A DNA stretch of 64,000 nucleotides from Pseudisothecium myosuroides (GCA_951799445.1 OX637288.1:10170501-10234500); one strand, 5' to 3'. Shown: positions 1-12,960, counted from the stretch's first letter. The notes: generated from the letters alone by a model not told the origin. Translations and numbers: made by a program.

Positions 1-334
1 AATCATTGAGTTCACTCTTGCACAAGAATATTCGTTCAAGAATCATGTATATTTAGCAATTTTCGATGCGTTTAGTGAACATCCAAATTTTCAATTCAGA
101 ACAAGTGCAGCCGTTTAATGCACATCCACCACACATAGCTTTTCGCAATTGCCTAGATAGTGCTAGTGGATCTTAAAAGAAAGTTTCTTGCAATTCTGCA
201 ATTGATGATTGTGTGAGTAGAGTCCACAAGAAGGGGTCAATGGCATGTCTACTCTATGCAATGTGACTATGATGATTGATTTCATGCGACCGTATGCTTT
301 GCTTAATCTGAAAAGTAAAACTGACTATGTTCAG
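1..334 (+). other. Probable 5' intron or leader of the SMP gene
   Basis: The frame of the first SMP-gene exon can be followed upstream only to a TAG at 218-220. A pyrimidine-poor but acceptable acceptor ends at 334. No membrane-anchor coding sequence is seen, so this stretch is probably intron or 5' UTR. Confidence 0.4.
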
Positions 335-3300
335 GGAGATGCATGGGTTGCCCCGGTTCCTGAGGAAATGGACTTGAGTAAGGTGATTGTGAAACGAATT
401 CGAAAAGACAAGAAGAAGGAGAAAGATGGTGGCCATAAGGAAAAAGATACATTAGAGATTGCTCCTGTGCGCAGGCATGCCGTTTTGAAGGACAAGGCTT
501 TGGTGCTGAGAGCTCCGGATGGCACTGTCGAAAAAGTCTCTCTTGAAGGCTGTGAAGTCAGAAGTGTATCAAGCAGCCCAGGCGAGTCCAGAAAATGGTA
601 TATTATCTTCCTACTGTATCTGACTTGCATTCCTTTCTGGCGTTAAACTTTAAGTTCTCAAGCTAAAAAGAGGAAGTTCACTTTGAAAGCTTATTGTCAA
701 TTTATAGACCTCCAAATTGTATTCCTACTATTAGAATACATGAAGGTACGATTTTTTCTTTCTATCGGTACATTTTGTTATCTTTGTGAAGCTATGGATA
801 TGGAAGCGTCCACTTTTGGCCATTTGGGGGGTTAACCCCCAAGTGCCGCACGCTGAAAATATGATTTCCACTTTGAAGGTTGATTCTAATAACTTTCAAA
901 CATATTACTATTTGTTAAAATTACAGAGCATGATTTCTGACTTCTTTCTGTTGGTACATTTTGTTACCTTGAAGCTTTGTGAATGACTTATTTCAACTCC
1001 TAAAGGTTTCCTTCGGGGTCTTAGGAATTTAAGTAGGAAACAAACTCCAGATTTGGTTACACTTGCCCGTGCAATTGTGAGTTTTTTTGCCAGGACTAGC
1101 TGCATTTTTTTGCTCACCGTGTTTGTGAGGCTAAGGTGCTGACTATGTGCATCTCTCTATCGCAGGGGAAAGAAGTTTCCTATCAAGCTACACCATCCAG
1201 ATCGTCCTTTATATCGCGGCAGTAAAACTTTTCTATTCTACGCGCAGTCTGGATACGCGAAGGAAGCATGGTGTGAGGCATTTCGAGCAATGGCTGCAAC
1301 GAGCAGCTCTTTAAGCAAATGGACGTTTGGGACGAAAAGAGGGTACAGGGAGTATGCTAGTGCAGCTGAAGAGAATATGCCCTATCTGACGAAATTCTAT
1401 GCCGTAGATGAAGAAGACAAGCTCATGGATGTCATACAAAAAGAGGAGAATGCTGGAGGACCTTCTAAGAAACGGATCATGTGGAGAAAGTTGGCTCGAA
1501 AGGCTTCGATGGGGAAGGACCAGAAGGAGGCCAGATTTGCTCAAGCCGTGGATGAAGTTCAGCGAAGGAAACAACCTCGACATTCTGATGGCAAAGCCTG
1601 GAAAAACAAAGAGAATGCTTTCTATGACGACGACACTAGCGTGTCAGGTGCAGAAAGTGTTACTCCAGTTGTGGATCCCAATTTTGATCGTGATACAAGC
1701 TTCGAAAAACTGGAAAATGGCGAAGCAAATGACTCCTCTTCTGCAAGGATCGATAGAGAGTCTGGTGATCAGGTGCCTGCAGCTCAGCAGAAAACTCGCA
1801 AGACGAAAGAGGGAAAGGAGATTGAACAAGGAGTACTTTGTGTGAACATGGTCGTTGCGAGGCTCTACTATGACTTCAATCAAAGTGAGCGACGACTTGC
1901 CAGTATAGATCGTTTTTTCCAGGTGTGTTTTGCCGAAACGCATATTTTTTTCATGGAGTCTGAGCTGCTGACTACTGAGGCTGCATTGGATCTTCTTGGT
2001 TCCGTAAAAGCTACTCCCTCTGTCCGGAATGAAGTGTCCACAGTTTTTTTTGAAATCTTGACACCGATTTCATTGATCAAATCATGCAAAGCATGTTTTC
2101 ATGATTTCTGGTGGGTCCAAATTTATTTACTGCCAGAATCAATGAAGAACCATGGCAAGTTGGTGGGAGTTGGCACCAGTTTGCTAACTGGAACTGCTTG
2201 GGCTTTGCGCGCATTTATTATCTAGTTCCTGTCAGCAGTACTTGGTTGGTGTGTGCGCAGCCTAATTCTGTTTGTCGCCTGATAATTGAAGTGCCTAGCA
2301 TGAGTTTTCTCATCTTGAGATCTGGTTGAGAAGCAGAGATTGATAACGAAGATAAGGAAACCGAGCTATGTGAAGTCAATCCGCATCAAAGAGCTTGATC
2401 TGGGAAGACATCCCCCCTTTGCGACGGCCATGCGCATTCTACCCTCAGACGCTGGGGGAGCCTTAGCTATGGAGGTGGACTTAGAGTGGCTTGGTGGAGG
2501 TCATCTTACATGTGAGACGCGTTTAGATTTGCGAGAGCAGTCTGCAGAGGGTGAAGTAGCCGCTCAATTGGCTGAATCGGGGTCAGAAGGGGATGCTGCC
2601 GCAGGTCTTCTGAAAGGCATACAAAAGGACTTCGATAGTGCCGCAAGTTCTTCGGCTGCTGTGCAGGAGGAGAGGCAAGCTGATCTTCCGAACAAAAAAG
2701 GAAGGTGGGGGATGCCATCAGTGAAGTCTATGTTGTCTCGCGTTAAAGATCAAGTTTCTCAGGTACCTGAATTTGCTTATAGCTAATTTTCACCTCTGTT
2801 AAGTTTATCCTGTACTTGACTTTGTGTTACCTCTCTTTGGCCCCCTCTTTAGAACACATACCGATTCTTTTCTTAGACTGTATTGAAATTCGTAGATTTT
2901 TTGAGATGATAACTACTTGTCATTGCATGCAATCTATGAACGTTCACAATGCCCCCTTGTGTAGCTGATTTGCAGCTTTGACCCCGGAGACAAATTATCC
3001 TCGGAAGCACGAAGCTAAATTGTAGCATTCCTTGGGGGCATTGCTCCAATTCAGCTTCTTGCCGCCCTGGATAATGTCTTCCGTACTTTTCTGATTGAGT
3101 TGTCTTCTTCCCCAAATTAGAGTTCCGGTCTCACCTTTGCAACCTTGAGATGCAATTTAGGGCGAAGTGTTCTGTAGAGCGCAAGTTTGGCTGTAAAATC
3201 GTTGTTTTCTATCCTTTTGCTTTCTGTTTGTTTTTCCAAAGTCAAAACACTTTTAGGATGACTTGGTTGCTTGTGTTCAAGTGGGACTCAAATGAGGAGT

Positions 3301-5282
3301 GACACACCATTACTTATACGGTAACTGTAATGCGGCACTGGTTGTGACTAGAAACTTGGCCAGACATTTCGAAATTGAAAGACAGAAAAGGAACTCGTTG
3401 TGAACTTTTGTGTGTCAATATCTCTCTAAAATTACCGGGTGCAAATGAACAGGTGCCAATTGCCTTGAAGATCAGGTTGGTGTCGTTAAGGGGAACCGCC
3501 GTTTTGAGGTTGAAAGCTCCACCATCTGACCGCGTCTGGTTTGCGTTTAAAACAATGCCGGACATTCACTTCGAGCCAGAGCCATGTATTGGCGTGCACC
3601 GAATTAGCAGTGGGGCCTTGGCACGACTTATAGCTAATCAAATCAAGGTACATGCCAATTAACAGCATGGCCATTTCTGAACCCCTTGGTCTCTGTTGTA
3701 ATTCCCTCTCAGATTTGTAGGATTGGTTATCATGAAATGCTGCGATAGGCTTGTCTGAAACATGCTGTGCTGTTGACCTCGTTTCTGCTCTCATTTATGT
3801 TCAATCAGCTTGTGTTTACTGAACTTATTGGTAATGGGCATTCGGATCTTGAATGAGAAGTCCGTATTTGTCTGTGGCCACTTTTGGCCATTTAGGCACT
3901 CGAGGATTAATTATTTTACTGTCTTTTGCTGCAGATACAAATTCGAGAGTCTGTGGTCCTGCCTTACTGTGAGGATTTCTTCCTCAGTTGGATGATGGCA
4001 GACAAAGAAAATTGGCTCCCTCAAAGCACATTTCCATTTCCCTTCTTTGACTCAGCTGAGCACGAACCCTTCCAAAATAATGGTGAGGCATACTCGAGCT
4101 CAAGCGATGAGAGTGTCAGACCCGTTCCTCGTCCGCAAAACACCCGGAATGCTCAAAACAAGCCTCCCAAGGCTAAAGCCTGTAGGAGTGGTATACCTCC
4201 GCCGTTCAAATCCCAGAAATATGCACTTGCTCAACCCAGCACTTCAGCTCAAGCGTCCAACCACGACGCTCTCCAACCTCGAAGGTCTAGTTCAGATTTA
4301 TTATCTTCCGGATTTTCAGGTCGTAAACCCCCAAGATCTGCCAGTACCGAACATCTAAATGCTCAAGCATCTGTTCCTAATCTCTTAAGAGTTCGTTCGA
4401 GGGCTTTAGTATTGAATCCTGTACAAGCGTTTGGTTCAACAGCTCTCTCTGTAACGTCGCCATTGCTTAGCAAGGAAAGTAAGTCTGAATTTATGAGGCC
4501 TTTGTTAAAAGCCGACGAGTCCCCGAAAGACGAGGAGTGGGTATCTGCAAGAGACTTGGACCTAAGGACAGTAAGGACGGCGATGGATACAAGACCCAAA
4601 GACTGCTCCTCACATTCAGAGGGCTCAGCGTCAGAGAGCGACGTGCAGTTTCTGGCTACCCAGGTATTTTTGGCGATCCATTTCTTGAGAATGTTTAGAC
4701 ATTACAATTGGAAATTTTTCTTTGTGATTCTTACTTCAGAATAGTGTTGACATTACTTTACAGTGATAAATAACTCTCTCCATCCTGAATTAAGTGTCTT
4801 GTTTGGACCTCATTTTTTTTGAAGGTTGTTTCGAGTAGGTGGTATGAAGGCTTTCTTCTGTCCACTTTTATTTAAGTCACAATGAACACATTTTGGTGGT
4901 ATAAAATTTGAAACCTTTTGAATTTAGTCTTTCATAACATGATCAATGAATTTGGTATCAAATATTTTCAACAAACTGCAGACACTTACTTCGGGATGGA
5001 GGGAGTAAACTTTAATTTACCTTATAATGAAATCCCCTGAGTATTGCTAGTGTTTTCTTATTTCTTTTCTTTCAAAATAGGCCTCTTCTAATATCTTTGA
5101 GTGATTTGTGAATTTATATAATTTTTTGTGCACAGGTTGCCAACCCGGAAGATGTAAAAGAGTTAGATCATCATTCAAAGCTGACAGGTCGGGGCAGGAT
5201 GGCGTCTCTAGGGAAGAAGATGCACAATGTTGTAGAGAAGTTCCATCACAAGCGACCAGACGATATAGATGGTTCCTCGTAA
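335..5282 (+). CDS. SMP-domain (TEX2 / DUF2404-like) lipid-transfer protein, 5' partial
   Basis: Exons 335-597, 1166-1922, 2337-2762, 3453-3647, 3935-4663 and 5136-5282 have GT-AG borders and matching phases, and join to an 838-codon frame ending in TAA. Residues ~50-165 look like the PH-like domain of plant DUF2404 proteins (SRKW, FPIKLHHPDRPLYRGSKTF, EAWCEAFR). The SMP lipid-binding module spans ~312-577, with landmarks VARLYYDF, KIRKPSYVKSI, LRGTAVLRLKAPPSDRVWF, MPDIHFEPEP and RESVVLPYCEDFFLSWM. A Ser/Pro-rich tail follows, then a basic C-terminus (GKKMHNVVEKFHHKR). TEX2/Nvj2 relatives are ER-anchored and move lipids at membrane contact sites. The N-terminal membrane anchor is not visible. 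An in-frame TAG at 218 and an acceptor (TTCAG) at 330-334 suggest the anchor exon lies upstream of the window; an ATG at 245 is the alternative start. Family assignment is firm; the extreme 5' end is not. Confidence 0.85.
4774..5005. mobile_element. Stowaway-like MITE in last intron of the SMP gene
   Basis: About 232 bp with imperfect inverted ends: left CTCTCTCCATCCTGAATTAA, right (reverse complement) CTCCCTCCATCCCGAAGTAA. CTCCCTCC termini next to TA are typical of Stowaway (Tc1/mariner-type) MITEs. The right end abuts TA; the left TA has decayed to AA. It lies wholly within the intron 4664-5135. Confidence 0.7.
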
Positions 5283-5939
5283 CCAAGTGGTAGATGGGCA
5301 CTGGAAGCATAGTTTGCTTGAAAGCTAATTTGTTGCTCTAGTGCAATCACTTAAACCACAAGTGCCCTTTTTAGTGTGATTTTGAACAAAGTTCAACATA
5401 TGAATTGAAGGGTTCCTTGGACATACTCATGAATGTAGGTTGCTAAATTATGAATCATTGAAAGTTTTTCTTGGCCATAGACCATGCATTACAAGAGTTG
5501 CATTTTCTTATAAATCTGGCTTCGTTTAGTTGATCATTCCAAACTTGTCTTTTGTCTTGTATCATCTTAGCCAAAATATTGTTAAGGTTGAGTATTGCAA
5601 AGGTTGAGTATCTAAGATGCATCTTTAACCCTTGAACAATACGGTGGATGTTTGGTGTCCGATGAATGACAAAGAATCTTTGTTTGTGGATAGAAGTGCA
5701 ACTATTCATCCTTGGAATTTTGTTGTAAAAAGGGAAGGTCTTCTACAATAGGTTGACTTCTAATGAGTGCTTTTCCATTTTTTTAAGGCAATGATTCTTA
5801 CAGAGTCCAAAGGGATGATTTCCACAATCACGAGTCCGTCCTTCAAGGGTTAATCTTTGTCCAATTCGTCATATGGTTTGTTATTATTTACTTATTATAT
5901 TTTGAAGAAGAAGGAAGTGGACCTATAAAGTACACTTCC
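5283..5939. other. Intergenic, no gene seen
   Basis: Contains the 3' flank of the SMP gene, then AT-rich sequence. A short open frame on the minus strand (5455-5709) has no recognisable domain or partner exon. Confidence 0.4.
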
Positions 5940-8640
5940 TGCTTTTCAAAAACTCCAATTGAAATTATTGGTTTTGACAATGTGTGAGCCAAATCACAAC
6001 ATTTATAAGCCTAGCATATGTTGCAAAATGTATAGAAAATTGTTAAGAAAATTATTTAGAAAACATGGAATTCATCAAATCACAATGTTTATAGGCCTAA
6101 TATATGCTGCAAAATGTGTTGAAAATCATCAAAAAAATTCTATAGAAAACTTGAATTTCAAAAGAATGTTATTATGTCAAAACATGGATTTCAAAAGAAT
6201 GTTATTTAGAAAACATGGATATAGTAGTTTCTAATGGCATTGCAATACACTTCAAACATTTTGTATAGGGTCTCAAATGACATTTTAATATAGTCAAACT
6301 TATACATTTGTTACTTTGATAAATGTTAAAATCTCATATATGTCACATAATTTCATCCCCTTTCAAGATCCTCGAGATCCTCAAAGAGAAATGTTAGAAT
6401 TCAATTATTACTAATTCTTTAGAACTGACATCATTTGTAAAAATACCTTGCTATGTATTAGAATAGCCAAAAAAATGATAAATTAGAATACATATTTTTG
6501 TTATTAGCTCCAAAGTCGATAAATTCATTATATATTATTTGTTAACCCTTACAGTCAAACTTGAACTTCACATAATTCTTGATTTTAAATGTTTTAGAGC
6601 TTGACTAAGATGATGTCGTTCCAAGTATCGAGTTTTTGTTCCATTTTATTTTATTTTTCAAAATTGTTAAAATTGCAATTTTTATAACACTTTGAAGAAA
6701 GCATCTTAAAAATACACCACTTTTGAACTTTCTATTGAATTTCTCTTATTAGTATGAGGTCAAGGAATACACTAAGTACACCATGATGCTTATCACTGTC
6801 ATCTCCAATTCTGTTAAAAAATATCATCTTATCTCTGGCCTTTTTGTAATTGCTATGATTTTTACAATTAAATTACTTTACAAAAATCAGATAAACTTCA
6901 TTTTCATGTTTTTAATAACGAAAAAAATAAAGTTACATATTGAACAAATATATTACGACACAAGAAAATTAACAAAAATTTTAAAGTTCTATTCTAATAC
7001 ACAAAACTAATGAAGTTTGACCAAATCAGAAACTTACCAGCCCACCCGGCTCTGCAAAACTCCCGCCCTGTGGCCGGCTCCGCGCAACGAGTTTCATCCA
7101 CTGTGTTTCATCCATAGGGTCGGCTCCGCCTCTCCAATTTGCGACTATGTGTGCGTGGAACTTCTGCGTGCAGCTCTCTTTCGCCCTGTTTCGCCACCCT
7201 CGGGCGTTCAATTCTTCACCATGTTGGCACTTCACCATGTTGTGAGTTCCTCTTACTTTGCTTGCTTGTTGCTTAGAGTTTTTGTTCTTTTGGGGTTCGG
7301 ATCATATGCAGCTTCGAGCTTAGTTTTGTGCGAGAGGGTTTGTACCGACTCTTTTCGTCGGTATGAGCGTGTTCGGTTTGCAGAGGTTGTGCGCTTCTGG
7401 GATTCGAAGGTCGCGCTTATTAGTGCTTATTAGTGCTTGCTCGTAGTTTATTGCGACGGATTTGCGGATATGTTGGATGCTCCCTGTTCGATGCGTAGGG
7501 TTTGAACTAGTGCAGTGTCGGAGATGTGTGTCTGCTCCTTGCTGTTGTCACTGGTGCGAATTTTCAACCCTAATCAGAGTATTATTTCACATTTTGTGCC
7601 ATTTTGATTTATTGTGTGATGTTGGTGATTTCAATTTTTTTCATTCTCGTAGTGTATACTAGACTCAGAGAGCGTCAGAAGGACAAATGACTGGTTAGGT
7701 TAGCAGTTATCAAGTACTTCGACAGCTTGAATTCTCTGCGGAGTTCTTACGACCTAGCAAATTTGCTTTGGAATGATTACGTGTAGTTAATTCAGTCAGC
7801 GTGTGATGGATTTGAAGCATGGTTGTCGGTATGACCAAACGAGTACAATTGCATGTCCCTCATTTAGCAGTGTTTGGTCTTTAGAAATTTTACCCTGCTG
7901 TTTATGTTATTTCTAGATGTAAATCGTTAATTGGTGTATTGCCATAGGTGGTGCTACTTTGTTTAAAAGGTAGACGATACTGACCTGGTGCCATCTCCTT
8001 AACAAAACCAACACATCTATTCATGCACTTGGATATGATCAGGTTGTGAGCCTCTCAGCGAATCTAGTAGAACCAGGATTACCGACAAATGGAATCTTTT
8101 GTTGCTTTTTCATTTTTGAAATTGCTTTTCTGATTTGCTTAGCCTGTGTGTTTCCTTCATAACATTTTTGGAAGAGTCTGTTTAGAAACTTTAGTGACAC
8201 ATACAAGGCTTCTTCTTCTGGTAACCCTGGTTCAGCTCGCCATCCCTTGCCCGCTGTGCCAGTCATTTTGCTTGTCAAGTTGGACGCCTGATTGGGAGGT
8301 GCGCCTTTGTGCGACATCTGATTTTATTGAACAGATTTGCTGAAATGCCTATGACTCGTTTTTCCTTATCTAGCTTTGCAGTCCATTTGCCTCTGAATTA
8401 AGAATACGGTTTTCGGTGTGCATATACAGGCCTGCAGATCTAGAAGGCATGATGTGCGGAACGTCTATTAGCTGACAACTCTTGCGCCATTGCTTCTGGC
8501 GAAAAGATCGATAGCTTCATGAATGTTCATATTTCCATGTAAGGTGATGCTTTGGGATGTGCTGAGTTATGGGATCTTCTTGGTTGACCATGGTCGAAAT
8601 GGTTGAGATCATGTCAGCACTGTTTCAAAATGAAACGGTT
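5940..8640. repeat. Segmental duplication, copy 1 (partner at ~21615-24245)
   Basis: The ~2.7 kb segment is colinear with 21.6-24.2 kb. Shared landmarks are TTTTGACAATG near 5975/21650, AATGAAGTTTGACCAAATC near 7010/22626, a GC-rich block 7017-7440/22627-23060, and ACTCAGAGAGCGTC near 7662/23288. Copy 1 alone has a ~100 bp local tandem repeat at 6000-6235. Open frames differ between the copies, so the segment is more likely a promoter, UTR or non-coding RNA-type unit than a protein gene. It ends about 300 bp upstream of the region conserved before TNL-A. Confidence 0.75.
7017..7440 (+). promoter_or_regulatory. GC-rich gene-leader-like block within the duplicated segment
   Basis: This is an island of higher GC in AT-rich surroundings, preserved in both copies (second at 22627-23060). 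It includes CACCATGTTGGCACTTCACC followed by TGTTGTGAGTTCC, which would fit a tiny first exon with a GTGAGT donor. No continuous conserved protein follows, so a transcribed leader or promoter is an inference only. Confidence 0.3.
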
Positions 8641-9209
8641 CAGCTTGCCATCCCTTCCCTTGTTGTGCAAGTTCTTCTGCTTAAGAAGTTGGTTGCTTGA
8701 TTGGGACGGTGTCGCTTTCTGCAGCTTCCACCAGCAAATGTTATTATTGAACTTTGATTTACAGGGGATACATTTTGTACTTTTTCAAGAGCTCTTTAAA
8801 GAAATGATTTCAAGTAGGACTCTAGCAAGTCTTGGGATTAGTTCTTCAAGTGATCTACAAATGCACTAGACAGACCAAGGTTTGCAAACCTTTGTTGCAA
8901 CACACAACAATTGTAGTTCGCTTGTATCTTGGAACTCCACACTCACATCGTCATTGTGAAGGCTACTAGTTGTTGAGAAGAAGCAAGTTGGCATTATATG
9001 TGAGTACTTGTGCCATGTACACTGCTTTATCAATTATCTTGTCTATTGGGTTGACATGAATTCCTTAGAATTTGGCTTTCCAAGGCCATAAGAAGAGTGA
9101 CTTGTGTGGGTTGGGTGAATTACAGACCAGTGTATTTTTGTCCAAACCGTAGGTTCCTTTTTCATTTCTTACAATCATTGGTGTGTATTCCAATTATGTA
9201 GTGGCAAGC
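8641..9209 (+). promoter_or_regulatory. Upstream region of TNL-A
   Basis: From about 8930 to 9209 the sequence is clearly related to 28915-29137 in front of TNL-B (shared TATCTTGGAACTCCACACTC, CTTTATCAATTATCTT, TTTGGCTTT, GTGGGTT). Conservation outside the coding exons suggests that 5' UTR and promoter were copied with the gene. In TNL-B a TTTCTGTTTCCAG acceptor-like string directly precedes the start codon, hinting at a 5' UTR intron. Confidence 0.4.
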
Positions 9210-12200
9210 ATGACAAGTGCTATGGAAAGTGATGCAAGACCTACCAAAAGATTGTGTGTGATGGAAGGTATGGTTAGTTTACACTTGGTCTCATGACTAA
9301 TCTGTTCTTTTCCTATTGACTTTTGAAGTACCATTGTTTACAATTTTGTGTTGCTCACCATTGGATGTGATTGCAAACATTATTTGATGAAATTTGGATG
9401 TGTGGAATTGTCAACAAGATTGATCATTGGTTGTGGTACAGTTGAATTTGGGAACTATGATGTTTTTATAAGCCACAGAGGCCCCGATACCAAAATGGGT
9501 TTTGTGGGCTTTTTATACGATGCTTTGAGAAGAGCTGGGTTACATCCATTTTTAGATTGCACATCCATTTGTAAAGGCCAAGATGCTTGGAAATGCATTG
9601 ACCAAGCAATCCAAACGACACCCCTAGCCCTTGTCATCTTTTCGGAGAGTTTTGCACAATCAGAGTGGTGTTTGAAAGAGTTGCATGCAATGTTGGACTC
9701 TCCTTCAATGAAAGTGTTCCCCATATTCTACAAAGTTCAACCATGGGAAGTGAGTTTTCCAGAAAAGGGTCAATTAGCTATGGGATTTGCAAAGTTGAAA
9801 GAGAGGCATGATAAGACTCTTGTGGATGAATGGAGGGTCAATATGCAAATAGCCTCCAAGCTCAGTGGTTGGGAGTACAGAGTGGGAGACCAAAGGTAAA
9901 TATGGGGATATACTTTATTTTCATGCAAAGTTTTGAGGTTGAACTTCACATTGTTGTTGATAGTAATGAAATCTTATTAAATTTTGTTTGCAGGTTGGAA
10001 AAGGACTTGGTGGTGGAGGTGGTTGGAAAGGTCTTTGAATTGGCTAATAAGCCCCTTCCTTTGGATGTGGGTGATCATATTGTGGGTGTGAAGCAAGTTG
10101 CTGAGAACCTCATTCAAATTGTTGTTGAGAAGAAAGTGTTGATGTTGGGATTGTGGGGAATGGGTGGAATTGGGAAGTCCACTTTGGCAAGGGAGTTATA
10201 CAATCAATTGGGGAGAAGATTTGATGCAAGGTGTTATGTGGAAGATGTGGCAGAGAAGGTGAATCAAAGTGTGATGAGTGTCCAAAATCTTATTATGCAG
10301 GCCTTGTGTGAAAATGATTTGTTGCCAAATATTGTAGACAAATCAAAGGGAAAGGGTATTCTTGAGGAAAGGTTATCAAAGAAATCCATTCTTTTGGTTT
10401 TGGATGATGTTCGTGACAATGATGAGATGTATTATTTGATGTCGCGCAAAATGTTAAAGGAAGGTAGCATGTGCATTGTCACTTCTCGAAACCGCCGTGT
10501 GTTTGAGAAATCAACTTCCTTTCATGTCAATCATGAGGTTCACACTCATGATGTTCAATTATTGAGCCAACAAGATTCTCGAAGTGTCTTTGCATGTCAT
10601 GCATTTGGAGGTGATTGGAAAGTACCTTCAAGATTTGGAGTTCTTGTTGATGATATTAGTATGGCATGTGATGGAGTTCCACTGGTGTTGAAGGTTTGTG
10701 GGTCTCTTCTGAGGGATGAGGAGGATGTGAAGATTTGGAAGGAAGTTTTGAAGAAGTTGAAATGTGGCACTATAATGGACGAGAAGACGATATTTGAATG
10801 TCTTCGGATCAGCTATGATGCTCTCCCGGAGCAATATCAAGAAATGTTTTTGGATATTGCATGTGCATTGTTGGGAGCATCTGTGGAGATGGCTAAACTT
10901 GCTTGGAGATCCCAAGGTTGGTCTGGAGCATTGGGTGTTCGGACCCTTGTAGAGAAGGCCTTGATTAGAGTGGATGAATTTGGTGCTTTTGGTATGCACG
11001 ACCACTTACGAGACATGGGCCGTGCAATTGTCAAGCAAGAAAGATCAAAGATGGGTATTTGCAAACGCTTATGGGGTTCTGAATCCTTGGCATTATTGAA
11101 CAAGAATGAGGTACATTTAGTAGCCATCGAACTTACATTTGGGAGCAGTGTTCACTCAAGTTAATTGTTTGAGGATTCAAATTTTTTTGGATATTTAGTC
11201 TTCCTCTGATTTTAGTAATTTAAGCATGCAATATGTTCTATTTTAGTTTGCATATGCCTAGTTTGACCCAAGAGACATCTGCATATTGAAGCCTTTAAGT
11301 TTATTTGATTTTTCTATGTGTTTGTGCAGCCACTACGAGATTCTCTTCAAACTTTGATGCTTTTTGGAAATCTCAAAATTCAAATTGACCTTACCCTCAT
11401 GAAAGGATTGCGTATACTCAGATGTGAGACTTGCTTGTTGTCGATGTCATCATTTCCAGAAAATTTGTTATGGCTTGATTACATCAGAAGTGGCCATGAG
11501 CCATTGGGACATTTTCCAGAGGTACTTGAAAATAATGAGTTGGTGATATTGTTTTGGAGATCTGGTTCAATGGAGAGATTACCTGAATCTTTTGGAGATT
11601 TGAAGAAGTTGGAAGTGTTGAATCTAACAAATTGTTCTAAGCTCATAAGGCTACCAAACTCATTTGGTAGTCTTCAAAATTTGAAGAACTTGGCTCTTGG
11701 AGGAAGTGGAATTCAAAGGTTACCTGAATCTTTTGGAATGTTGAACAACCTAGAAGTGTTGAATCTACAAGTTTGTTCCAATCTTGTGGAGCTACCAAGT
11801 TCATTTGGAGGCCTCCAAAATTTGAACCATTTGGATCTTGCTTACAATGGAATCCAAAGTTTACCTGATTCTTTTGGAACATTGAGCAACTTGGAGGTGT
11901 TGAATTTACGGGCTTGTTATAGGCTTGTGGAGTTGCCGGATTTGTTTGGAGGCCTCCAAAATTTGAAAAACTTAGATCTCACTTTCAATGAAATCCAAAG
12001 TTTACCTGAATCTTTTGGAACATTGTGCAACCTAGAGATGTTAAATCTAGGAGTTTGTTCAAATCTTGTGGAGCTACCAAGTTCGTTTGGAGGCCTCCAA
12101 AACTTAAAAAACTTAGATCTCGAAGGAAGTGGAATCCAAAATTTACCTAAATCTTTTGGAAAGTTGAGTAACTTGGAGGTGTTGAATTTACGGACTTGTT

Positions 12201-12754
12201 ATGGGCTTATGGAACTACCCAATTTGTTTGGAGGTCTCCAAAATTTGAACCACTTGGACCTTGCTTTCAATGGAATCCAAAGTTTACCTGAATCTTTTGG
12301 AACATTGAGCAACTTGGAGGTGTTGAATTTACGGGCTTGTTATAGGCTTGTGGAGCTACCAGATTTGTTTAGAGGCCTCCAAAATTTGAAAAACTTAGAT
12401 CTTGAAGGAAGTGGAATCCAAAATTTACCTGAATCTTTTGGAACATTGAGCAACTTGGAGGTGTTGAATTTACAGGCTTGTTATGGGCTTGTGGAGCTAC
12501 CTAATTTTTTTGGAGGTCTCCAAAGTTTGAACCACTTGAATCTCTCTTACAATGAAATCCAAAGTTTACCTGAATCTTTTGGAACATTGAGCAACTTGAA
12601 GGTGTTGAATTTGAGGGCTTGTTTTAGGCTTGTAGAGCTTCCAGATTTATTTGGAGGTCTCAAAAATTTGAACTACGTGGATCTCACTTATAGCGGAATC
12701 CAAAGTTTACCTGAATCTTTTGGAATGTTGAACAACTTGAAAGTATTGAATTGA
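9210..12754 (+). CDS. TNL-A: TIR-NB-ARC-LRR immune receptor
   Basis: Exons 9210-9267, 9442-9895, 9994-11110 and 11330-12754 join in phase to 1017 codons. Order: leader ~1-20; TIR ~21-170 (YDVFISHRGPDTK, then SEWCLKEL, whose Glu matches the NADase glutamate of active TIRs); NB-ARC ~225-510 with P-loop GMGGIGKST, kinase-2 LLVLDDV, RNBS-B CIVTSR, GVPL in place of GLPL, and MHD. About 17 LRRs follow from ~545 in alternating 23-24-residue types. No conserved post-LRR domain is present. Such receptors act as intracellular pathogen sensors. The start is chosen at ATG 9210: the paralogue's ATG (TNL-B, 29138) is changed here to ATT, so the N-terminal acylation motif is lost. No internal stop was found. 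Whether it is expressed is unknown. Confidence 0.85.
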
Positions 12755-12960
12755 GCTCATGGAGTGACCAAGTTCATTTGGAGGCCTCTAAATTCAACTT
12801 GTTATGGGCTTATAGAGGTACCAGGTTTATTTAGGTCTCCAAAGTTTGAAAAACTTGGATCTTGATGGAAGTGAAATCCAAAGTTTACATGAATTTTTTA
12901 GCATTGAGCAACTTAAAAGTGTTGAAGTGAGTTTGTGGGGCTACTATGTCGCTATTAGAG
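12755..12960 (+). pseudogene. Decayed LRR units past the TNL-A stop
   Basis: Pieces such as CCAAGTTCATTTGGAGGCCT and CTTGGATCTTGATGGAAGTG show the LRR array once ran further. The pieces carry frameshifts and stops. TNL-B has equivalent relics directly after its own stop. Confidence 0.75.

Noticed and set aside
8039..8317. Minus-strand frame in the duplicated segment
   Set aside because: The equivalent region in the second copy does not keep the same frame, so coding constraint is not supported.
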